Source: Streptomyces olivochromogenes | GTDB lineage: Bacteria > Actinomycetota > Actinomycetes > Streptomycetales > Streptomycetaceae | NCBI RefSeq assembly: GCF_001514115.1 | Contig: NZ_KQ948454.1 | Location: 1 to 64,000, forward strand | DNA length: 64,000 nt | Direction of reading: 5' to 3' | Shown here: in pieces, positions 1-8,861 of the stretch | Layout: the number at the start of each line of letters is the position of its first letter | How positions within the stretch are numbered: the first letter of the stretch is position 1 | Made by a program: the position numbers and the translations under genes | Notes under the pieces: model-generated | The model's database searches: none | What the model saw: only the letters and a program-made list of their open reading frames with translations | What the model was told of the DNA's origin: nothing

Positions 1-938
1 CGGACGGCACGATCTCCTTCCTGGAGGTCAACACCCGCCTCCAGGTCGAACACCCGGTCACCGAGGAGGTCGCCGGCATCGACCTCGTCCGCGAGATGTT
101 CCGCATCGCCGACGGCGAGGAACTCGGCTACGGCGACCCCGCCCTGCGCGGCCACTCCTTCGAGTTCCGCATCAACGGCGAAGACCCGGGACGCAACTTC
201 CTGCCCGCCCCCGGCACGGTGACGCTGTTCGCCCCGCCGTCCGGTCCGGGCGTGCGCCTGGACGCGGGTGTCGAGTCCGGCAGCGTGATCGGGCCGGCCT
301 GGGACTCCCTGCTCGCCAAGCTGATCGTCACCGGCGCCACCCGCGAGCAGGCGCTCCAGCGCGCCGCCCGAGCCCTGGAGGAGTTCCAGGTCGAGGGCAT
401 GGCGACGGCGATCCCGTTCCACCGCGCGGTGGTCCAGGACCCGGCCTTCGCCCCCGAACTCACCGGTTCCGCCGACCCGTTCACGGTCCACACCCGCTGG
501 ATCGAGACCGAGTTCGTCAACGAGATCCCCGCGTTCACGGCCCCCGCGGACACGGACACCGACGAGGAGCCGGGCCGCGAGACGGTTGTCGTCGAGGTCG
601 GCGGCAAGCGCCTCGAGGTCTCGCTGCCGTCCTCGCTGGGCATGTCCCTGGCCCGCACCGGCCTCGCGGCCGGCGCCAAGCCGAAGCGCCGCGCGGCCAA
701 GAAGTCCGGCCCGGTAGCCTCCGGTGACACCCTCGCCTCGCCCATGCAGGGCACGATCGTCAAGGTCGCGGTCGAGGAGGGCCAGGAGGTCAAGGAGGGC
801 GACCTCGTCGTCGTCCTGGAGGCCATGAAGATGGAACAGCCCCTCAACGCCCACCGCTCCGGCACCATCAAGGGCCTGAGCGCGGAGGTCGGCGCGTCCA
901 TCACGTCCGGCGCCGCGATCTGCGAGATCAAGGACTGA
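1..938 (+). CDS. accA2: Acyl-CoA carboxylase alpha subunit, 3' part (biotin carboxylase + BCCP)
   Basis: The reading frame is open from base 3 and the 5' part of the gene lies outside the window. The first visible residues ([16 protein letters not shown]) are the end of the biotin carboxylase active-site region; the biotin carboxylase C-terminal domain follows, then an Ala/Lys-rich linker and a biotinyl domain. The biotin-accepting lysine is in EAMKM, codon 828-830. In actinomycetes this kind of subunit supplies carboxybiotin to acetyl-CoA/propionyl-CoA carboxylase beta subunits for malonyl- and methylmalonyl-CoA synthesis. The symbol rests on my memory of the Streptomyces neighbourhood; accA1 and accA2 are nearly identical, so the class is sure and the paralogue number less so. 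A strong hairpin follows the stop. Confidence 0.93.
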   Translation, partial: DGTISFLEVNTRLQVEHPVTEEVAGIDLVREMFRIADGEELGYGDPALRGHSFEFRINGEDPGRNFLPAPGTVTLFAPPSGPGVRLDAGVESGSVIGPAWDSLLAKLIVTGATREQALQRAARALEEFQVEGMATAIPFHRAVVQDPAFAPELTGSADPFTVHTRWIETEFVNEIPAFTAPADTDTDEEPGRETVVVEVGGKRLEVSLPSSLGMSLARTGLAAGAKPKRRAAKKSGPVASGDTLASPMQGTIVKVAVEEGQEVKEGDLVVVLEAMKMEQPLNAHRSGTIKGLSAEVGASITSGAAICEIKD

Positions 939-957
939 CGACACGGTCGTACGACAT

Positions 958-1003
958 CCGAAGCGCCCGCCGAACCGAGCAATCGGTCCGCCGGGCGCTT
1001 CGG
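958..1003 (+). terminator. Hairpin after the carboxylase gene
   Basis: The arms CCGAAGCGCCCG and CGGGCGCTTCGG pair, with additional inner pairing of CCGA/TCGG around a short loop. It lies 20 bases after the carboxylase stop and has no T-run, which is usual for Streptomyces terminators. It also lies past the end of the convergent exporter gene, so it may serve both. Confidence 0.75.
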
Positions 1004-1112
1004 CGTCTGCGGCAGACGGCATCGCCTTCCCCACGCCGAGCCACAGCCCGTCCCTCCGGGCCGGGGACCGATGGCCGGGGACCGGGGACCGGGGGCCGGA
1101 CAATTCGTCACC

Positions 1113-2315
1113 TCAGCCGGGTGAGCGGCCGGGATGTTCCGGGTCGGGGTGGGTTCGGATCTCGCTGATCACGGACCAGGCGACCGACACCATCGGGACG
1201 GCGACGACCGCGCCGATCACACCGGCGAGGATGCCGCCCGAGATGACGGACAGGGCCACGACCACCGGGTGCAGCCGGACCGCCCAGCTCAGCACGAGCG
1301 GGTGCAGGACATGGCCCTCGATCTGGCCGACGACCACGATCATGGCGAGCACCACGAGCGCGATGACCGGCCCCCGTGACGCCAGCGCGACGACCGTGGC
1401 CACGGCCAGCGCGATGGGCGAGCCCACCAGCGGGATGAACGCGGCGAAGAACTCCAGCAGGGTCAGCGGCAGGGCCAGCGGCACGCGCAGCGCGAACAGG
1501 GCGATCCCGACCAGTACGGCGTTGGTGGCGGCCACGATGATGATGCCGCGGGTGTACCCGGCGAACGTCCGCCACGCGGCCCGTCCCCCGCGGCCCCAGG
1601 GATCCCGGGCGCCCTCGGGCAGCAGGCCCTGGAACCAGTGCCAGAACCTGTCCCCGGAGTGGATGAAGAAGAGCGAACAGAACAGCGCGAGCACCGCTCC
1701 GGTCAGCACCTCCACCGCCCGCCCGACGCCGCTGAGGGCGCTGCTGATCAGCGTGGAGCGGTGCTCCTTGACGTACGTCGTCACCTTGCCCTGAAAGTTC
1801 GACAGCACAGTGTGGCGGACGCGGAAGGGAGGGCCCTCCAGCCACCGCTGGATCCGCCCGATGCCCCCGGCGAACTGCTGCCCCAACTGGTCCCACTCGC
1901 CCGCGACCAGGCCGCCGACCAGCGCCAGCAGCCCGAGCATCAGCACCAGACTGCCCATCACGCTCACCACGACGGCCAGGGACCGTGGCATGCGCCGCGC
2001 CAGCAGATCGGCCAGGGGACGCAGCACCGAGGTCACCACCAGCGCGAGGAACAGCGCCACGGCGACCAGTTGCAAGCGGCCCAGGATCTTGAAGGCCGCG
2101 TACACGGCCACCCCGAGCACCAGCAGCCGCCATGCGTACGCCGCGGCCACCCGCAGCCCCTGGTTCACCGGCACGTCGTCGCGCTCCGCGGCACGCCGGA
2201 TCGCCGTCCTCGCCGTACGGGCCCGTGCCACCGACTTCACTCCACGGGCGGGCCGACTCCCCAGGGCGACGTACCGCATCCGTCGCCGGTGCGAACGGCG
2301 CGATCCGTCGTTCAC
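1113..2315 (-). CDS. AI-2E family (PerM/UPF0118) membrane exporter
   Basis: 400 residues with about seven hydrophobic segments in the arrangement of the AI-2E/PerM family: two N-terminal helices (around residues 62-95), one near 105-130, a long soluble stretch, then a cluster of C-terminal helices containing the family-like FIPLVGSP turn and a glycine-rich end (GGILAGVIGAVVAVP). Family members include the quorum-signal exporter TqsA and Na+/H+ antiporters, so the substrate cannot be assigned. The first 48 residues are Arg-rich and precede an internal GTG (VNQGLRVAAAY) that may be the true start. It is convergent with the carboxylase gene and stands alone. Confidence 0.82.
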   Translation of the reverse strand: MNDGSRRSHRRRMRYVALGSRPARGVKSVARARTARTAIRRAAERDDVPVNQGLRVAAAYAWRLLVLGVAVYAAFKILGRLQLVAVALFLALVVTSVLRPLADLLARRMPRSLAVVVSVMGSLVLMLGLLALVGGLVAGEWDQLGQQFAGGIGRIQRWLEGPPFRVRHTVLSNFQGKVTTYVKEHRSTLISSALSGVGRAVEVLTGAVLALFCSLFFIHSGDRFWHWFQGLLPEGARDPWGRGGRAAWRTFAGYTRGIIIVAATNAVLVGIALFALRVPLALPLTLLEFFAAFIPLVGSPIALAVATVVALASRGPVIALVVLAMIVVVGQIEGHVLHPLVLSWAVRLHPVVVALSVISGGILAGVIGAVVAVPMVSVAWSVISEIRTHPDPEHPGRSPG

Positions 2316-2519
2316 CTGTGTGTCACCGCCTCCCGTCGCCGTGTCAGGGACAGGTTGCGGGTGGACGAGGAGTCATCGCAAGCCGGGATGCATGCGGACA
2401 AACCGCACCCGTACGCCGTGAGCTGCGCCGCTTCCCCGTAGCGCGGCCGGGGGACGGCCGAGTGGGGCGTGCCCGGCGTACGCCATACGGCCCATGGGGG
2501 TGCACGCCGGTCGAGTCGG

Positions 2520-3482
2520 TCAGCGGCGGCGCAAATCCGCCACTCGCGCCCGCTCTCCCGGGGACTGCTCGCCCAGGACGGTAGCGCTGCGCAACTGCGG
2601 TCCCGCACCGGGCACCTGGCCGCGGCGCGGACCGGGGAGGGGCATGTCCCGGCGCGGCTGGCGCCCCGCCGGGACGGTATCCCCTCCCGCGCCGCCGCCC
2701 GACTGTCCGGCCACCGCGATCTGTACGCCCTGGTCCGCCAGGGCCTGCAGTTCGGTGACCGCGCGGTCGTCGTGCGCGGGCGGCTCGTCCGTGACCAGGC
2801 GGGTGATCAGATCGGTCGGCACCGTCTGGAACATGGTGTCGGTGCCGAGCTTGGTGTGGTCGGCGAGGACGACGACCTCCGCGGCGGCCTGCACCAGCGC
2901 GCGGTCGACGGACGCCGACAGCATGTTGGAGGTGGAGAGCCCGCGCTCGGCGGTGAGCCCACTGCCGGAGAGGAAGGCCCGCGTGACCCGCAGCCCCTGG
3001 AGGGACTGCTCGGCGCCGCTGCCGACCAGAGCGTAGTTGGAACCGCGCAGGGTGCCGCCGGTCATCACGACCTCGACGCGGTTGGCATGGGCCAGCGCCT
3101 GCGCCACCAGCAGGGAGTTGGTGACGACGGTCAGCCCGGGCACCCGCGCGAGCCGGCGCGCCAGCTCCTGCGTAGTGGTGCCCGCGCCCACCACGATGGC
3201 CTCGCCCTCTTCGACGAGACCCGCGGCGAGATCGGCGATGGCCGTCTTCTCGGCGGTCGCGAGATGCGATTTCTGCGGAAAGCCGGACTCCCGCGTGAAC
3301 CCGCCCGGCAATACCGCACCGCCATGCCGGCGGTCGAGGAGTCCTTCTGCCTCCAGTGCGCGCACGTCCCGCCGTACGGTCACTTCGGAGGTCTGGACGA
3401 CGCGGGCGAGCTCACGGAGCGACACGGCCCCGTTCGCTCGCACCATTTCGAGGATCAATTGGCGACGTTCTGCAGCGAACAC
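2520..3482 (-). CDS. DeoR/GlpR-family transcriptional regulator
   Basis: 320 residues. The N-terminal winged helix-turn-helix (residues 5-55, with SEVTVRRDVRALEAEGLLDRRHGG) is the DeoR signature. The remainder is the DeoR sensor domain, an isomerase-like fold that binds phosphosugars, with the VGAGTTTQELARRL and TNSLLVAQAL blocks and a conserved DHTKLG. The family is normally about 250-260 residues; here about 55 extra Gly/Pro/Arg-rich residues follow, probably a disordered tail. It is divergent from nothing close and precedes a neighbourhood of PNP, mutase and deoC, so it is the only local candidate for controlling the nucleoside genes through the CTACGCGCGTAG palindrome; a weaker copy of that palindrome lies 89 bases upstream of its start. 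The ligand is not known from sequence. Confidence 0.88.
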   Translation of the reverse strand: MFAAERRQLILEMVRANGAVSLRELARVVQTSEVTVRRDVRALEAEGLLDRRHGGAVLPGGFTRESGFPQKSHLATAEKTAIADLAAGLVEEGEAIVVGAGTTTQELARRLARVPGLTVVTNSLLVAQALAHANRVEVVMTGGTLRGSNYALVGSGAEQSLQGLRVTRAFLSGSGLTAERGLSTSNMLSASVDRALVQAAAEVVVLADHTKLGTDTMFQTVPTDLITRLVTDEPPAHDDRAVTELQALADQGVQIAVAGQSGGGAGGDTVPAGRQPRRDMPLPGPRRGQVPGAGPQLRSATVLGEQSPGERARVADLRRR

Positions 3483-3570
3483 GAAACTGACAGTAACCCC
3501 AACGACCGTCTGCTTTCAGCAGTTTGCGCCGAATAACAGAAGTTGTTCGCATGGCAGTACGTGAAGTGGT

Positions 3571-3582
3571 ATACGCGCCTAG
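3571..3582. promoter_or_regulatory. Imperfect copy of the nucleoside-regulon palindrome, upstream of the deoR-type gene
   Basis: ATACGCGCCTAG matches CTACGCGCGTAG at 10 of 12 positions. It lies 89 bases upstream of the deoR-type start in an AT-richer gap (3483-3649) that holds no gene. If real, it suggests autoregulation. It is the weakest member of the set, and a chance match in GC-rich DNA is possible. Confidence 0.35.
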
Positions 3583-3649
3583 TCGCGCCGCCTATGCCGT
3601 ACGAATGGTCGACAACTCCCCGTGACCAGCGGGAAGTCGGGACGGGACG

Positions 3650-5098
3650 TCAGCCTTCGTCGCCCGCCTTGCGGGTGTGCAACTGCCGTGCCACCTCGGC
3701 GATCGAGCCCGAAAGGGAGGGGTACACGGTGAACGCGTTCGCGATCTGTTCGACCGTCAGATTGTTGTCGACCGCGATCGAGATGGGATGGATCAGTTCC
3801 GAGGCGCGCGGCGCGACGACCACGCCACCGACGATGATCCCGGTACCGGGGCGGCAGAAGATCTTGACGAAGCCGTCCCGGATGCCCTGCATCTTGGCGC
3901 GCGGGTTGCGCAGCAGGGGCAGCTTGACGACCCGGGCGTCGATCTTGCCCGCGTCCACGTCGGCCTGCGAGTAGCCGACGGTGGCGATCTCGGGGTCGGT
4001 GAAGACGTTGGACGAGACGGTCTTCAGGTTCAGCGGAGCGACCGCGTCACCCAGGAAGTGGTACACGGCGATACGTCCCTGCATCGCCGCGACGGAGGCG
4101 AGGGCGAAGACGCCCGTCACGTCACCGGCGGCGTACACGCCCGGGGCGGTGGTCCTGGAGACCTTGTCGGTCCAGATGTGCCCGGAGTCCCTGACCCTGA
4201 CCCCGGCCTCCTCCAGACCCATGCCGCTGCTGTTCGGGATGGCGCCGACGGCCATCAGACAGTGCGAGCCGCTGATGACCCGGCCGTCGGAGAGCGTGAC
4301 CTCGACCCGGTCGCCGACCCGCTTGACGGACTCGGCGCGGGAGCGGGCCATGACGTTCATGCCACGGCGCCGGAACACGTCCTCCAGTACGGCGGCGGCG
4401 TCCGGGTCCTCGCCCGGCAGCACGCGGTCGCGGCTGGAGACGAGCGTGACGCGTGACCCGAGCGCCTGGTAGGCACCGGCGAACTCGGCGCCGGTGACAC
4501 CGGAACCGACGACGATGAGCTCCTCCGGGAGCTCGTCGAGGTCGTAGACCTGCGTCCAGTTCAGAATCCGCTCGCCGTCCGGCTGCGCGTCGGGCAGCTC
4601 ACGCGGATGCCCGCCGGTGGCGATCAGCACCGCGTCGGCGACGAGCGTCTCCTCGGTCCCGTCCGCGGCCCGTACGACGACCTTGCGCGAGCCGTCCAGG
4701 GACTGCATGCCCTCCAGTCGCCCACGCCCGCGCAGCACCCGCGCGCCGGCCCGCGTCACGGAGGCCGTGATGTCGTGCGACTGGGCGAGCGCGAGCCGCT
4801 TCACACGCCGGTTGACCTTCCCGAGGTCGACGCCGACGACCCTGGCCGCCTGCTCCGCGGGAGGGGTGTCATCGGCGACGATGATCCCCAGCTCCTCGTA
4901 CGACGAGTCGAAGGTGGTCATCACCTCGGCCGTCGCGATAAGGGTCTTCGACGGCACGCAGTCGGTGAGCACCGACGCCCCGCCCAGACCGTCGCAGTCG
5001 ACGACGGTCACCTCCGCGCCGAGCTGGGCGGCAACCAGCGCCGCCTCATATCCGCCGGGTCCGCCACCGATGATCACGATCCGAGTCACGTACTCCAT
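3650..5098 (-). CDS. NAD(P)H-quinone dehydrogenase, LpdA-type flavoprotein
   Basis: 482 residues from ATG 5098 (MEYVTRIVIIGGGPGGYEAA); longer open frame upstream is rejected because this start opens directly on the FAD-binding GxGxxG strand. The NAD(P)-binding motif GSGVTGAEFA is near residue 187, and the second FAD block YAAGDVTG near 320. Overall it is the dihydrolipoamide dehydrogenase fold, but the redox-active CxxxxC is absent: the segment reads SVLTDCVPSK with a single Cys. The HxxxxE base pair at the C-terminus is also not in its usual form. This is the pattern of Mycobacterium tuberculosis LpdA (Rv3303c), a NAD(P)H:quinone reductase not part of the pyruvate dehydrogenase complex. It is transcribed towards the DeoR-type regulator. 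Confidence 0.88.
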   Translation of the reverse strand: MEYVTRIVIIGGGPGGYEAALVAAQLGAEVTVVDCDGLGGASVLTDCVPSKTLIATAEVMTTFDSSYEELGIIVADDTPPAEQAARVVGVDLGKVNRRVKRLALAQSHDITASVTRAGARVLRGRGRLEGMQSLDGSRKVVVRAADGTEETLVADAVLIATGGHPRELPDAQPDGERILNWTQVYDLDELPEELIVVGSGVTGAEFAGAYQALGSRVTLVSSRDRVLPGEDPDAAAVLEDVFRRRGMNVMARSRAESVKRVGDRVEVTLSDGRVISGSHCLMAVGAIPNSSGMGLEEAGVRVRDSGHIWTDKVSRTTAPGVYAAGDVTGVFALASVAAMQGRIAVYHFLGDAVAPLNLKTVSSNVFTDPEIATVGYSQADVDAGKIDARVVKLPLLRNPRAKMQGIRDGFVKIFCRPGTGIIVGGVVVAPRASELIHPISIAVDNNLTVEQIANAFTVYPSLSGSIAEVARQLHTRKAGDEG

Positions 5099-5241
5099 TG
5101 TCCCGCACGCTTCAAGATGCTTCCGCCCGGGGGCCGCGCCCGCCCGCATCCGAGCCCCATCCGTTATGCGCTCATCCGTTATGCGCTGATGCGTTCTGTT
5201 ACGCAAGAGGCTCCTGTGTTCCCTGCCGTACCCTCGACCTC

Positions 5242-5679
5242 ATGTCGCTCTACGCCGCCTACGCCGGCAATCTCGACCCGCGGCTCATGACGCGCCGCGC
5301 CCCGCACTCGCCGCTGCGCGCCACGGGCTGGCTGAACGGCTGGCGGCTGACGTTCGGGGGCGAGCACATGGGCTGGGAAGGCGCGCTGGTGACCCTCGTC
5401 GAGGCGCCCCGCTCGCAGGTCTTCGTGGCGCTGTACGACATCGCCCCCCTGGACGAGGACTCCATGGACCGCTGGGAGGGCGTGGGCCTCGACATATATC
5501 GCCGGATGCGCGTACGGGTGCACACGCTGGAGGGCGAGGAACCCGCGTGGGTGTACGTACTGAACGGATACGAGGGCGGACTCCCCTCCGCGCGCTACCT
5601 CGGTGAGATCGCCGACGCGGCGGAGTCGGCGGGCGCGCCCCACGACTATGTGATGGAGCTGCGCAAGCGTCCCTGCTGA
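5242..5679 (+). CDS. Gamma-glutamylcyclotransferase-like (AIG2/GGCT fold) protein
   Basis: 145 residues from ATG 5242 ([13 protein letters not shown]). The N-terminus matches the GGCT substrate-binding loop (YxxYGxNL class, here YAAYAGNLD). An acidic stretch [14 protein letters not shown] sits where the family places its catalytic glutamate, and the C-terminus has the typical [11 protein letters not shown] turn. Family members release 5-oxoproline from gamma-glutamyl compounds or are uncharacterised. An upstream in-frame extension is rejected because it overlaps the divergent LpdA gene and is Cys/Pro-rich noise. It sits between the LpdA gene (divergent) and the PNP gene (same strand, 163 bases away). 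Confidence 0.8.
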   Translation: MSLYAAYAGNLDPRLMTRRAPHSPLRATGWLNGWRLTFGGEHMGWEGALVTLVEAPRSQVFVALYDIAPLDEDSMDRWEGVGLDIYRRMRVRVHTLEGEEPAWVYVLNGYEGGLPSARYLGEIADAAESAGAPHDYVMELRKRPC

Positions 5680-5805
5680 GGGGCCCTTCCGCGCCCCGGG
5701 CGACCCTGCCGACGACGCCCCTCGTGGGAAACGCCGGTCCACCCCGTTCCCACCCCTTCGTTGGAAACGACAAGACAACGATCGCAAGACCGTGACCTCT
5801 GTCAT

Positions 5806-5835
5806 CTACGCGCGTAGGCCCAGACCGGCTACCCT
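5806..5835 (+). promoter_or_regulatory. Palindromic operator and -10 box of the PNP gene
   Basis: An exact CTACGCGCGTAG palindrome occupies 5806-5817. A -10-like TACCCT lies at 5830-5835, seven bases before GTG 5843. The operator would cover the -35 position. No Shine-Dalgarno sequence lies before the start, which fits a leaderless mRNA. Confidence 0.65.
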
Positions 5836-5842
5836 CATGCGC

Positions 5843-6667
5843 GTGAACGCATCTCTTCTTCCGGACGACATCCAGGGCGACCCCCACGCCGCCGCTGACG
5901 CCGCGGCCACCCGCCTGCGGGAGCTCACGGGCGCCGAGACCCACGACGTCGCGCTCGTGATGGGCTCCGGCTGGGCTCCGGCCGTGGACGCCCTCGGCAC
6001 CCCCGAGGCCGAGTTCCCGGTCACCGAGCTGCCCGGGTTCCCCCCGCCGGCGGTCGAGGGGCACGGCGGCAAGATCCGCTCGTACAAGGTCGGTGACAAG
6101 CGGGCCCTGGTCTTCCTCGGCCGCACCCACTACTACGAGGGCCGCGGGGTCGCCGCCGTCGCGCACGGCGTGCGTACCGCCGTCGCCGCGGGCTGCAAGA
6201 CCATCGTGCTCACCAACGGCTGCGGTGGTCTGCGCGCGGACATGCGCCCCGGCCAGCCGGTGCTGATCAGCGACCACATCAACCTGACGGCGACGTCCCC
6301 GATCGTCGGGGCGAACTTCGTCGACCTCACCGACCTGTACTCGCCGCGGCTGCGCACCCTCTGCAAGGAGGTCGACCCCACCCTGGAGGAGGGCGTCTAC
6401 GCGCAGTTCACCGGGCCGCACTACGAGACGCCGGCCGAGATCCGGATGGCCCGTGTCCTCGGCGCGGACCTCGTCGGCATGTCGACGGTTCTCGAAGCGA
6501 TCGCCGCGCGTGAGGCCGGTGCGGAGGTGCTCGGCATCTCCCTCGTCACCAACCTCGCCGCCGGTATGACGGGCGAGCCCCTCAACCACGAAGAGGTCCT
6601 CCAGGCCGGCCGCGACTCCGCGACCCGCATGGGCGCCCTCCTCACCCAGGTCCTGGACCGCCTGTAG
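5843..6667 (+). CDS. Purine nucleoside phosphorylase (trimeric, family 2)
   Basis: 274 residues. It cleaves purine (deoxy)nucleosides with phosphate to a base and (deoxy)ribose 1-phosphate in the cytosol. Visible motifs: phosphate loop VMGSGW near residue 35, RTHYYEGRG near 95, TNGCGGL near 124, the base/ribose site [14 protein letters not shown], and VTNLAAG near the end; length is normal for PNP-II. Start choice: GTG 5843 lies 7 bases after a -10-like TACCCT and there is no ribosome binding site, so a leaderless start is favoured; ATG 5837 is only one base after that hexamer. An exact CTACGCGCGTAG operator lies just upstream. The sugar phosphate product is handled by the mutase gene that follows at 7055 and by deoC at 11154. 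Confidence 0.93.
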   Translation: MNASLLPDDIQGDPHAAADAAATRLRELTGAETHDVALVMGSGWAPAVDALGTPEAEFPVTELPGFPPPAVEGHGGKIRSYKVGDKRALVFLGRTHYYEGRGVAAVAHGVRTAVAAGCKTIVLTNGCGGLRADMRPGQPVLISDHINLTATSPIVGANFVDLTDLYSPRLRTLCKEVDPTLEEGVYAQFTGPHYETPAEIRMARVLGADLVGMSTVLEAIAAREAGAEVLGISLVTNLAAGMTGEPLNHEEVLQAGRDSATRMGALLTQVLDRL

Positions 6668-6703
6668 GGGTCCCGTCCCCCACCTGGGGTGCGTTCTTCG
6701 ACT

Positions 6704-6926
6704 GCGGGGCAGTGGGGGCCGGCCGCGCAGTTCCCCGCGCCCCTGGGGCACGGGGCTGCGCCCCGGCGCCCCATCGGCCTGGAGGCTTTTAGGGGCGCGG
6801 GGAACCGCGCGACCGGCCCCCACCGGCCGTCGGCCAAAAGACGACGGCGGACGGGGGATGCGGGGCGAAGCCCCCGCCCCAGGGGCGCGGGGAACTGCGC
6901 GCCCGGCCCCCACCCACCCGCAGCCG
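6704..6926. repeat. Cluster of three copies of a Streptomyces-type intergenic repeat
   Basis: The 387-base gap after the PNP gene holds no gene. It contains three copies of an element beginning AGGGGCGCGGGGAACTGCGC and followed by a C-rich CCGGCCCCCACC block: on the minus strand at 6704-6744 and on the plus strand at 6791-6835 and 6881-6926. Short hairpins of the GGGGCGAAGCCCC and CCGGGGGCGGAGCCCCCGG type lie between and after them (about 6861-6878 and 6946-6964). Related copies lie at 19990 and 23723. They probably form structured RNA 3' ends; mobility is not shown. Confidence 0.75.
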
Positions 6927-7054
6927 ACGGTCGCACCCAGGGGGTCCGGGGGCGGAGCCCCCGGGGATGGGTCGGGTAGGGGCGGCGGGGGCGAGAGAAG
7001 GCACCCTGGCCGGGTACACAGCAAGGGCACCACAGACAGAGAGGTTCACCCGAC

Positions 7055-8686
7055 GTGCAGGACGAACTCATCGCACGGGCCGAGACGTGGCTCGCCGAGG
7101 ACCCCGACCCGGACACCCGCGAGGAGCTCGCCGAGCTCATCGCCGCCAAGGACGTCCCCGAGCTCACCGCACGCTTCAGCGGCACCCTCCAGTTCGGCAC
7201 CGCCGGCCTGCGGGGCGAACTCGGCGCGGGCCCGATGCGCATGAACCGCGCGGTCGTCATCCGCGCCGCCGCCGGCCTCGCCGCGTACCTCAGGAAGCAG
7301 GGCGAGACGGACGGCCTCGTCGTCATCGGCTACGACGCCCGCCACAAGTCCGCCGACTTCGCCCGCGACACCGCCGCGGTGATGACGGGCGCGGGCCTGC
7401 GCGCCGCCGTCCTCCCCCGCCCCCTGCCCACGCCCGTCCTGGCGTACGCCATACGGCATCTCGGCGCCGTGGCCGGCGTGGAGGTCACCGCCAGCCACAA
7501 CCCGCCCCGCGACAACGGCTACAAGGTCTACCTGGGCGACGGTTCGCAGATCGTCCCCCCGGCGGACGCCGAGATCGCCGCCGAGATCGCCGCAGTCGGC
7601 GGCCTCGCCGACGTCCCCCGCCCGGACTCCGGCTGGGAGACCCTCGACGAGGGCGTCCTGAACGCCTACCTGGCCCGTACGGACGCCGTCCTCGCCCAGG
7701 ACTCCCCCCGCACCGCCCGCACGGTCTACACGGCGATGCACGGTGTCGGCAAGGACGTCCTGCTCGCCGCCTTCGCCCGGGCCGGCTTCCCGGAGCCCGT
7801 GCTCGTCGCCGAGCAGGCGGAACCGGACCCCGACTTTCCCACCGTCGCCTTCCCCAACCCGGAAGAGCCCGGCGCGATGGACCTGGCCTTCGCGAAGGCC
7901 CGCGAGACCGACCCCGACCTGATCATCGCCAACGACCCGGACGCGGACCGTTGCGCGGTGGCCGTCAGGGACGGTGCCGACTGGCGCATGCTGCGCGGCG
8001 ACGAGGTCGGCGCGCTGCTCGCCCAGCACCTGGTGAACCGCGGCGCGCGCGGCACCTTCGCGGAGTCGATCGTCTCCTCCTCCCTCCTCGGCCGGATCGC
8101 CGAGAAGGCGGGCCTCCCCTACGAGGAGACCCTCACCGGCTTCAAGTGGATCGCCCGGGTGGAGGGCCTGCGCTACGGCTACGAGGAGGCGCTCGGTTAC
8201 TGCGTCGACCCGGACGGCGTACGCGACAAGGACGGCATCACGGCGGCCCTGCTCATCACGGAACTCGCCGCCGAGCTGAAGGAAGCGGGCCGCACCCTCC
8301 TCGACCTCCTCGACGACATCGCCGTGGCGCACGGTCTGCACGCCACCGACCAGCTCTCGGTCCGCGTGGAGGACCTGTCGGTCATCGCGAACGCGATGGG
8401 CCGGCTGCGCGAGCAGCCCCCGACGGAGCTGGCTGGTCTGTCCATCACCAGGTCCGAGGACCTGACGAAGGGCACGGACACGCTGCCGCCGACCGACGGG
8501 CTGCGCTACACGCTGGACGGCGCCCGCGTCATCGTCCGCCCCAGCGGCACCGAGCCGAAGCTGAAGTGCTACCTGGAGGTCGTGGTCCCGGTCGGCTCGC
8601 ACGCCGAGCTGCCCACGGCCCACGCGAAGGCCGCCGAGCTGCTCGCGGAGATCAAGCGGGACCTGTCGGCGGCGGCCGGCATCTGA
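7055..8686 (+). CDS. Phosphosugar mutase (phosphoglucomutase/phosphopentomutase type)
   Basis: 543 residues from GTG 7055, preceded by an AGAGAGG box. It belongs to the alpha-D-phosphohexomutase superfamily. The phosphoserine loop is TASHNPP (residues about 146-152), the Mg-binding loop is NDPDADRCAV (about 294), and the C-terminal phosphate-binding loop is RPSGTEPKLKCYLEV. The length and the ETDGLVVIGYDARHKS N-terminus fit the PGM2/PgcA branch, which includes phosphopentomutases. Placement directly after PNP and before deoC suggests it interconverts (deoxy)ribose 1-phosphate and 5-phosphate, the DeoB role; that specific substrate is inference from context. Glucose or mannose phosphate activity is the alternative. 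Confidence 0.9.
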   Translation: MQDELIARAETWLAEDPDPDTREELAELIAAKDVPELTARFSGTLQFGTAGLRGELGAGPMRMNRAVVIRAAAGLAAYLRKQGETDGLVVIGYDARHKSADFARDTAAVMTGAGLRAAVLPRPLPTPVLAYAIRHLGAVAGVEVTASHNPPRDNGYKVYLGDGSQIVPPADAEIAAEIAAVGGLADVPRPDSGWETLDEGVLNAYLARTDAVLAQDSPRTARTVYTAMHGVGKDVLLAAFARAGFPEPVLVAEQAEPDPDFPTVAFPNPEEPGAMDLAFAKARETDPDLIIANDPDADRCAVAVRDGADWRMLRGDEVGALLAQHLVNRGARGTFAESIVSSSLLGRIAEKAGLPYEETLTGFKWIARVEGLRYGYEEALGYCVDPDGVRDKDGITAALLITELAAELKEAGRTLLDLLDDIAVAHGLHATDQLSVRVEDLSVIANAMGRLREQPPTELAGLSITRSEDLTKGTDTLPPTDGLRYTLDGARVIVRPSGTEPKLKCYLEVVVPVGSHAELPTAHAKAAELLAEIKRDLSAAAGI

Positions 8687-8861
8687 TCCCGCGGCCTCCG
8701 ATCCCGCATCTCGGATCCCGCGCCCCCGCGAGGGCCCAAGTCCAGGACTCAGCCACGTACGGGTGATTTCCGCCCGGCAGTTGACGCAGCGCTCCGGTGC
8801 GCCACCATCCGACCGAGGAACGGTTGGCGGTAGCGCACCGCCGAGCCCCTGGAGCTGCCGC

